The translations under genes were made by a program, and so were the position numbers. The notes under the pieces were generated by a model. The model was not told where the DNA came from. It saw nothing but the letters and a program-made list of their open reading frames with translations, and ran no database searches. Positions 59,134 through 64,000 of a stretch of DNA of 64,000 nt are shown in pieces; the stretch's first letter is position 1, and every line of letters starts with the position of its first letter. The DNA comes from SZUA-309 sp050185825 (GTDB lineage Bacteria; Pseudomonadota; Gammaproteobacteria; Pseudomonadales; Azotimanducaceae): assembly GCA_050185825.1 (NCBI GenBank), contig JBFWZA010000006.1, positions 62,001 through 126,000 on the forward strand, read 5' to 3'.

Positions 59134-61647
59134 TCAGATCAGGAAGCGGTCCAGGTCGCCGTAACGGTTGCCTATGGCGCCGCGTGGAACGGCAAGCCCG
59201 ATCAGTGCGCTACCGGCAACCACGTCCAGCATGACGCTCCACAGGTTGCCCCCCTCGAGGATGAATGGCGCACCGATGAGGGCCACGCCAAGGAGCATGT
59301 TGATGAGGCGCAGTGGTCGAGCCACTTCGGCGAGCGCGGAGATCGAAACCACGATCACCAGCGAGCCGATCAGGTGATCGCTGTCCGCCAGAGCACCATC
59401 GGTGCCGGCGATCAGACGACTGAACATCAGCGCCACGCCGAGTACCGCGCTGAGCAGGAGTGTCCAGGGCGCGGAGAGCCCCGAGGTCAGCATTTCCCGC
59501 AGCCAGGAGGACGATGCCGTCTCCAGCATCGCTGGCCGTGGGACCTCTCCGGCAGGCGATCCGTCACCGGTTTTGGACGCAGGATTCGGCTCTGCCAGCG
59601 CGTCGCCCAGAAGCAGCACCCGCAGCCAGGATTCACCCTGACGGACGCGCTGCCGGATGAACTGTAGCGAGGCGAGAATCTCGTCGAACGAGTAGGGAAT
59701 CTGCAGCACCATGGCGGCGGCTGCGATCAGGCAGAGCGTGCACCAGGTTCCGATGACGATGGGCTGGATGATGATGAAATAGATGCTGACCGCGCCCAGC
59801 GGGACGATCAGAAAACCGAAGAAGAGCACCAGCCAGGGCATGGTTCTCCAGCGTCGCTGGCTGCCGACGACACCAGACAGAATCTCCAGCAGGTAGACGT
59901 AGGCACCCAGACCCGCGTCCGCCACCGGCCAGGCCTTTGAAACGTCGGAGGTGATGATGCGTTCGGTACCGGTGCCGAAGAACGGATCCCAGGCGGCTTC
60001 CGTCTGGCCGAGCTGAAATGCCGCCAGGTAGCGGGATATGCACAGGCCAACGAAGGCCAGAGCGACGATGGGAAGGCGCTGCAACCAGGTGGAGGGCGAG
60101 AAGTCCCAGTTTTCCGGGATCGCGCTCGGATCGGCGCGGGCGGCGATGCCGACTCCGAGTACCGGCCGGGCCCCGAGCGCAAGGCAGGCGACCAGGAGTC
60201 CGACCAGCGTGTCGTTGAGGTAGGCGGCCGCGCTGGGTGTCCAGAAAACCAGGGGTGCTCCGGCCACGACCAGCGCGGCGAAGACGGAGAGCCACCGGGC
60301 CCACGCGAGCTCTCGCGACAGGGCGAGCAGCGAGGCGACCATGATGACCGCGCCGGCGAGCATCTCGGTGCCGGCCAGGCGAGGATCGGTGACAGCGACG
60401 GTGACCGGTGTGGCGATCAGCCAGGCCCCGAGACCCAGGGTGGTCAGGTGCGCCCAGAGAAACTGCCGGTGCTCTTCCGCTTCGACGGCACCGAGCTTTT
60501 CCCGCCAGCGGTTCGGGTTGTCATCGTTGCCGAAGCGGGTCATCCAGTGTGGCGGCTGCAGCGAATTCCGCTCGTAGAATTTCAGCGGGTCGCGCCGCAG
60601 GCGCTCGAGTATCTTCGGCAGCTCGTCGGCGAGGCGATGTCGCGTCCGGAAGCCGAGCGTCTCGCGTGCCCGGGTTGCATCGATCTCGTAGTGGTCGCTC
60701 GCCAGGTCGATCATGTAGCGACGAATGAACGGCTCGTCGCCCTGATCGATGCTGTCGGGAATGACCTTTTCCGCGATCCGCTGCAGCTCAGCGCCGAGTT
60801 TTGCCGGTGATCCGGGCACCTCGGCCACGGCAAGCGGCTCGCCGTGCAGTGCCATGCTGATCGCGTTGTTGAGCGCCTGGTAGCTCATCACCGTCTCCTC
60901 TCCGATGAGCACCACGTGATCGGCTGGAAGATCCCGGGCCTTCTCCACCGTACGAACCAGCGCATCGACCGCATCGTCCAGGTGTATGAACGACTGACCG
61001 GTAGCGGGATCTCCCGCATAGAGACGGCTGGTCAGCTCCTTCTCGTAGACTCGCTTGATCTGATTGCCGAGCGTGGGGGAGCCGCAGTCGTCGTGATAGA
61101 GACCCGCGAGTCTCAGGATCGAGTAGGGCATCGGTGCCGGCGTTTCCCCGGAATCGGACATCGCCTCGATCGTCTGGGTGAGCGCTGTTTCCGCATCCAG
61201 CTTCGAGGCCGGGTAGGACCACCGCGCCTCCAGCGGCGAACACTCGCTGATGGGAACGCCAGGCTCCGTCGGTGCGTGCACGAGCATCGTGCTTGCGTAA
61301 ACGAAGCGGTCCACGTGATGATCTGCCAGGGCTCGCAGGAGGTGGCGCGTGCCGTCGACATTCAGCTTCCTGTAGAGCGGGTGGGGCTCACCGGTGAAGT
61401 CGAAGTACGCCGCTAGATGCACCACCGCGTGGAACTTACCGCCATGCTCGTCGGTGATGTCCTTCAGGGTCCGGGCGATATTGTCGGGATCCGTCAGGTC
61501 GCAGACATAGTCAATGTCGGGGTCCAGATCCAGGCCGAGCACGACGTACCCGAGCTCCTCCAGTCGAGCGCAAAGCGCCTTGCCGATGAGACCGCTGGCG
61601 CCCGTCACCAGCACCGGTGCGGTTTCGTTCCTGGATTTCTCGGGCAT
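59134..61647 (-). CDS. epimerase-SPW-VKOR-SPW membrane fusion protein
   Basis: 837 residues in three kinds of module. Residues 1-355 are an extended short-chain dehydrogenase/epimerase: VTGASGLIG (14-22) for NAD(P), an ARWSYPASK (141-149) YxxxK active site, and QSFIHLDD. Residues 395-505 are hydrophobic and SPW-like (GAWLIATPV). Residues 525-665 are a VKOR-like membrane domain with the quinone-side pair CTLC (Cys636, Cys639) and no loop cysteine pair. Residues 725-837 are a second SPW-like segment. A stretch rich in Pro/Ser/Gly separates the VKOR and last module. The gene is divergent from the CaCA antiporter. Confidence 0.8.
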   Translation of the reverse strand: MPEKSRNETAPVLVTGASGLIGKALCARLEELGYVVLGLDLDPDIDYVCDLTDPDNIARTLKDITDEHGGKFHAVVHLAAYFDFTGEPHPLYRKLNVDGTRHLLRALADHHVDRFVYASTMLVHAPTEPGVPISECSPLEARWSYPASKLDAETALTQTIEAMSDSGETPAPMPYSILRLAGLYHDDCGSPTLGNQIKRVYEKELTSRLYAGDPATGQSFIHLDDAVDALVRTVEKARDLPADHVVLIGEETVMSYQALNNAISMALHGEPLAVAEVPGSPAKLGAELQRIAEKVIPDSIDQGDEPFIRRYMIDLASDHYEIDATRARETLGFRTRHRLADELPKILERLRRDPLKFYERNSLQPPHWMTRFGNDDNPNRWREKLGAVEAEEHRQFLWAHLTTLGLGAWLIATPVTVAVTDPRLAGTEMLAGAVIMVASLLALSRELAWARWLSVFAALVVAGAPLVFWTPSAAAYLNDTLVGLLVACLALGARPVLGVGIAARADPSAIPENWDFSPSTWLQRLPIVALAFVGLCISRYLAAFQLGQTEAAWDPFFGTGTERIITSDVSKAWPVADAGLGAYVYLLEILSGVVGSQRRWRTMPWLVLFFGFLIVPLGAVSIYFIIIQPIVIGTWCTLCLIAAAAMVLQIPYSFDEILASLQFIRQRVRQGESWLRVLLLGDALAEPNPASKTGDGSPAGEVPRPAMLETASSSWLREMLTSGLSAPWTLLLSAVLGVALMFSRLIAGTDGALADSDHLIGSLVIVVSISALAEVARPLRLINMLLGVALIGAPFILEGGNLWSVMLDVVAGSALIGLAVPRGAIGNRYGDLDRFLI

Positions 61648-61704
61648 ATCGACCCCATCACAAACTCAGGCGTGTATGCTGAGAAAGCAAGAAGCATTCC
61701 AGAG

Positions 61705-62766
61705 GTGGTCATCGATCTGTCGAGCCAACCCGTTCTGCTGAACGTTGGGGTCTTTGTGGTGGCGGCTGTGACGGTCTGGCGCTCGGGTGTGGGTCTGGCG
61801 TCCTACAGTGACCTCATCGCCACCCGAACGGGAATCGGTCGTGTGTTTGCAGGGGTCGTGCTGCTCGGTGTTGCAACGTCGCTGCCCGAGCTCGCCACGA
61901 CGGTCTCCGCCGCGTCGGCAGGTGCTGCACGGCTGGCGGGGAGCAACCTCCTGGGTGGTGTGGCGATGCAGGTCGCGCTGCTCTCAGTTGTCGACGTTTT
62001 CGCCGATCGAAACAGACCTCTGACCGTATTCACTCCGAACTCTGCACTCCTGCTCTCGGGTGTTTTCCTGATGATGGCCGTCGCGATGACGAGCGTTGCG
62101 ATCATTGTGCCGGCGGTCGTGGTCGGTGGTGCCAGCCTGTGGTCCTGGGGGCTCGCAGCGCTCTATGTGCTCTCGCTGGTCAGCGTTCGGCGTTGCGAGC
62201 GATCTCCGGGTTGGGAGCCGGTCGGGGAGGTGGCCGCGCCGCCGAAAGAGTCTGAGGAACATCGACAGCAGCTCGAACGCCGCAATGCCGGAATGGGTGC
62301 CTGGGCGCTCGGCGCGCGGTTTGCTGCCGGTGCCATGGGCGTGATTGTGGGCGGTTACTTCGTCGCCACGAGTGGAGACGCGCTGGCCGATCAGACTGGC
62401 GTCGGCGAAAGCGTGGTCGGCGCGGTGCTGGTGGCTATCACCACCTCGCTGCCGGAGCTCAGCACCACGATCAGCGCTGCGCGGATGGGCGCGTACGCGC
62501 TGGCAGTGGGGAACATTCTCGGCACAAACACCCTCGAGCTGGCGCTGTTCCTGCCCGCGGACCTGGCATACCGGGGCAATGTCTTTTTACCGCTGGCAGA
62601 GAAGGAGCTGTTTCTGGCACAGCTCGGCATCGTTGTCACGGCTGTCTATCTCTGGGGCGTGATCGAGCGACGCAATCGCACCATCGGCCCAATGGGTACC
62701 GATTCCGTGATCGTGCTCGTCGTTTACCTTACGGGCATGGTGGCGTTCGTCGGATTTCCGGAGTAA
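61705..62766 (+). CDS. sodium/calcium antiporter family protein (YrbG-like)
   Basis: About 353 residues, two copies of the CaCA alpha repeat: LLGVATSLPELATTVSA and ITTSLPELSTTISA, each with the GxSxPE motif that binds the cation. Ten or so helices are visible with a cytosolic charged loop in the middle (KESEEHRQQLERR). The start is uncertain: GTG at 61705 or 61672 both fit, and neither has a clear Shine-Dalgarno. It would export Ca2+ or Na+ from the cytosol. Confidence 0.87.
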   Translation: MVIDLSSQPVLLNVGVFVVAAVTVWRSGVGLASYSDLIATRTGIGRVFAGVVLLGVATSLPELATTVSAASAGAARLAGSNLLGGVAMQVALLSVVDVFADRNRPLTVFTPNSALLLSGVFLMMAVAMTSVAIIVPAVVVGGASLWSWGLAALYVLSLVSVRRCERSPGWEPVGEVAAPPKESEEHRQQLERRNAGMGAWALGARFAAGAMGVIVGGYFVATSGDALADQTGVGESVVGAVLVAITTSLPELSTTISAARMGAYALAVGNILGTNTLELALFLPADLAYRGNVFLPLAEKELFLAQLGIVVTAVYLWGVIERRNRTIGPMGTDSVIVLVVYLTGMVAFVGFPE

Positions 62767-62782
62767 CGCGCTCGCGCAGCTT

Positions 62783-64000
62783 TCAGGAGTCGAACGTCAC
62801 CACGGTTTTGACGTTGACGAATTCGAGAATGCCGAACCGGGACAGCTCCCGACCGAAACCCGAGTTCTTGATCCCGCCGAACGGCAGCCGCGGATCGGAG
62901 ACGACCCTGCCGTTCACCGCCGCGGATCCCACCTCCAGCGCGTCGGCGGCGATGCGCCTGCCTTTTGACTCGTCGGAGGTGAAGACCGCTCCACCCAGAC
63001 CGAACGGGCTGTGGTTGGCGAGCTCGATCATCTCCGTCTCGTTCCAGGCTTTCAGCACCGCCGCGACCGGGCCGAAAAGCTCCTCGTCCGCTGCCGGCAT
63101 GCCGGGGCGCACCTCGCCCAGGACCGTCGCCGGAAAGTAGGCACCGTCCGGACCTGCCGTAGCCCCTGACGTCAGTCTGGCTCCCTCCGTGACGCTCTTC
63201 GCGACCTGGCGGGCGAGTCGCTGTGCCAGATCGGCTCGCGCCAGAGGACCGATCCGGTTGCCGCGATTGCGCGGATTTCCCATGCTCACGTCGAGCATGA
63301 GGTCGCACAGCGCGGTATGAAACTGATCATATACGCGGTGCGCGACGATGAAGCGCTTGGCTGCGATGCAGCTCTGACCGGAGTTCACCAGCCGCGCGGC
63401 GGCACACACTTCCGCCGCGGTTTCGATGTCTGCATCCTCGAGGATGAGATACGGATCGCTGCCGCCCAGCTCCAGCACCGTCTTCTTGAGCCCACTACCG
63501 GCAGCCTCGCCAACCCGCTTTCCGGCGCCGGTGCTGCCTGTGAACGTCACCGCGCTGATGCGTTCGTCGGTGATCAGCCGACGCATGCGATCGGACGAGC
63601 AGAGGACGGTGCGCAGCAACCCGGCAGGCAGACAGTCGGCGAACAGTCGCTCGAGCGCGAGGGCGCACCCGCTGACATTGGAAGCGTGCTTCAGCACGAC
63701 GCCGTTGCCCGCTGCGATGGCCGGGGCGGCGAACCTGAGCGTCTGCCAGAAGGGGAAGTTCCAGGGCATGATCGCGAGCACCACGCCGAGTGGTCGGAAG
63801 TGCACCTGAGCGAGCTTCGCATCCGTGGCTTCCTCGGCCGTGGCCAGAAAAGTAGGAGCGTGATCGGCGTAGTAGTCGCAGAGCCAGGCGCACTTCAGGA
63901 TCTCTGCCTCCGACTCCGCAATGGGCTTACCCATCTCTGCGGTCATCAGCATGGCCCACGCATCCTGGTTCTCGCGTAGCCGATCGGCAAGCCTTGCGAG
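62783..64000 (-). CDS. aldehyde dehydrogenase, succinate-semialdehyde type (5' end beyond window)
   Basis: At least 405 residues visible; the N-terminus lies outside. It has PWNFPFWQTLRFAAPAIAAGN, the cofactor loop FTGSTGAGKRVGE, the catalytic Glu in LELGGSDPYL, the catalytic Cys in NSGQSCIAAKR, and EELFGPVAAVLKAWNETE. The shape is that of Sad/YneI or GabD. It is convergent with the CaCA gene across 16 bases. With glutamate dehydrogenase nearby it could feed succinate into the TCA cycle; this is inferred. Confidence 0.87.
   Translation of the reverse strand, partial: LARLADRLRENQDAWAMLMTAEMGKPIAESEAEILKCAWLCDYYADHAPTFLATAEEATDAKLAQVHFRPLGVVLAIMPWNFPFWQTLRFAAPAIAAGNGVVLKHASNVSGCALALERLFADCLPAGLLRTVLCSSDRMRRLITDERISAVTFTGSTGAGKRVGEAAGSGLKKTVLELGGSDPYLILEDADIETAAEVCAAARLVNSGQSCIAAKRFIVAHRVYDQFHTALCDLMLDVSMGNPRNRGNRIGPLARADLAQRLARQVAKSVTEGARLTSGATAGPDGAYFPATVLGEVRPGMPAADEELFGPVAAVLKAWNETEMIELANHSPFGLGGAVFTSDESKGRRIAADALEVGSAAVNGRVVSDPRLPFGGIKNSGFGRELSRFGILEFVNVKTVVTFDS

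Overview
The window reads as chromosome of a GC-rich Gammaproteobacterium. The best evidence is the ordered block fmdB-aspS-yebC-ruvC-ruvA-ruvB-tolQ-tolR-tolA-tolB-pal-cpoB-queE-queC, together with Tat-exported redox proteins, lipoproteins with outer-membrane logic and a Tol-Pal system. No rRNA, tRNA, CRISPR array, phage or plasmid gene was seen. Coding density is very high; many neighbours overlap by 4 bases (ATGA, GTGA, TTGA), and GTG or TTG starts are common. No stretch above about 250 bases lacks a gene, apart from the insertion sequence, which carries its own gene.

Layout. 1-5500 (minus): a periplasmic molybdenum hydroxylase operon resembling PaoABC (Tat-signal 2Fe-2S subunit, molybdopterin subunit, FAD subunit), then a membrane cytochrome b, a small unknown protein and SixA. 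5594-11112: a metallo-beta-lactamase lipoprotein, DUF6356, an LLM-class oxidoreductase, a PQQ sugar dehydrogenase fused to a c-type cytochrome region, and a rhomboid protease. 11119-19712 (minus): cupin, hisC-like aminotransferase, AI-2E family permease, nitrilase-family amidase, DEAD-box helicase, type Ic aspartate aminotransferase, argC (type 2), and two unknown proteins. 19907-28742: carboxylesterase, MsbA-like ABC exporter, an acyl-CoA operon (alpha-methylacyl-CoA racemase, prpE, monooxygenase-like protein), DUF2069, WrbA, YihY, TlpA-like lipoprotein. 28775-33307: lytic transglycosylase, proS, an IS1182-family element inserted into the terminator of an HU gene, and the HU gene. 33553-44927: the conserved aspS/ruv/tol-pal/que block, lacking ybgC. 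45060-48714: Dps, peroxiredoxin-glutaredoxin hybrid, ACC deaminase, SGNH hydrolase.

48648-64000 is a run of stress and redox genes: SpoIIAA-like protein, CBS pair, an unknown helical protein, Aquifex-type aconitase with a missing canonical cluster cysteine, HiPIP, a stand-alone LigD-type polymerase domain, a small membrane protein, glutamate dehydrogenase, a two-subunit E1 plus E2 2-oxoacid dehydrogenase, a DUF4426-like protein, an 837-residue fusion of a short-chain epimerase with SPW and VKOR-like membrane modules, a CaCA antiporter, and a succinate-semialdehyde-type dehydrogenase that runs off the end. This run is the likeliest place for an undescribed functional unit.

The most striking small-scale signals are: the IS element that duplicated the 20-base palindromic HU terminator as its flanking direct repeat; three tandem copies of the 3' end of the ACC deaminase gene that differ only at synonymous positions; and a 27-base tandem duplication of the hairpin at the end of the rhomboid gene.
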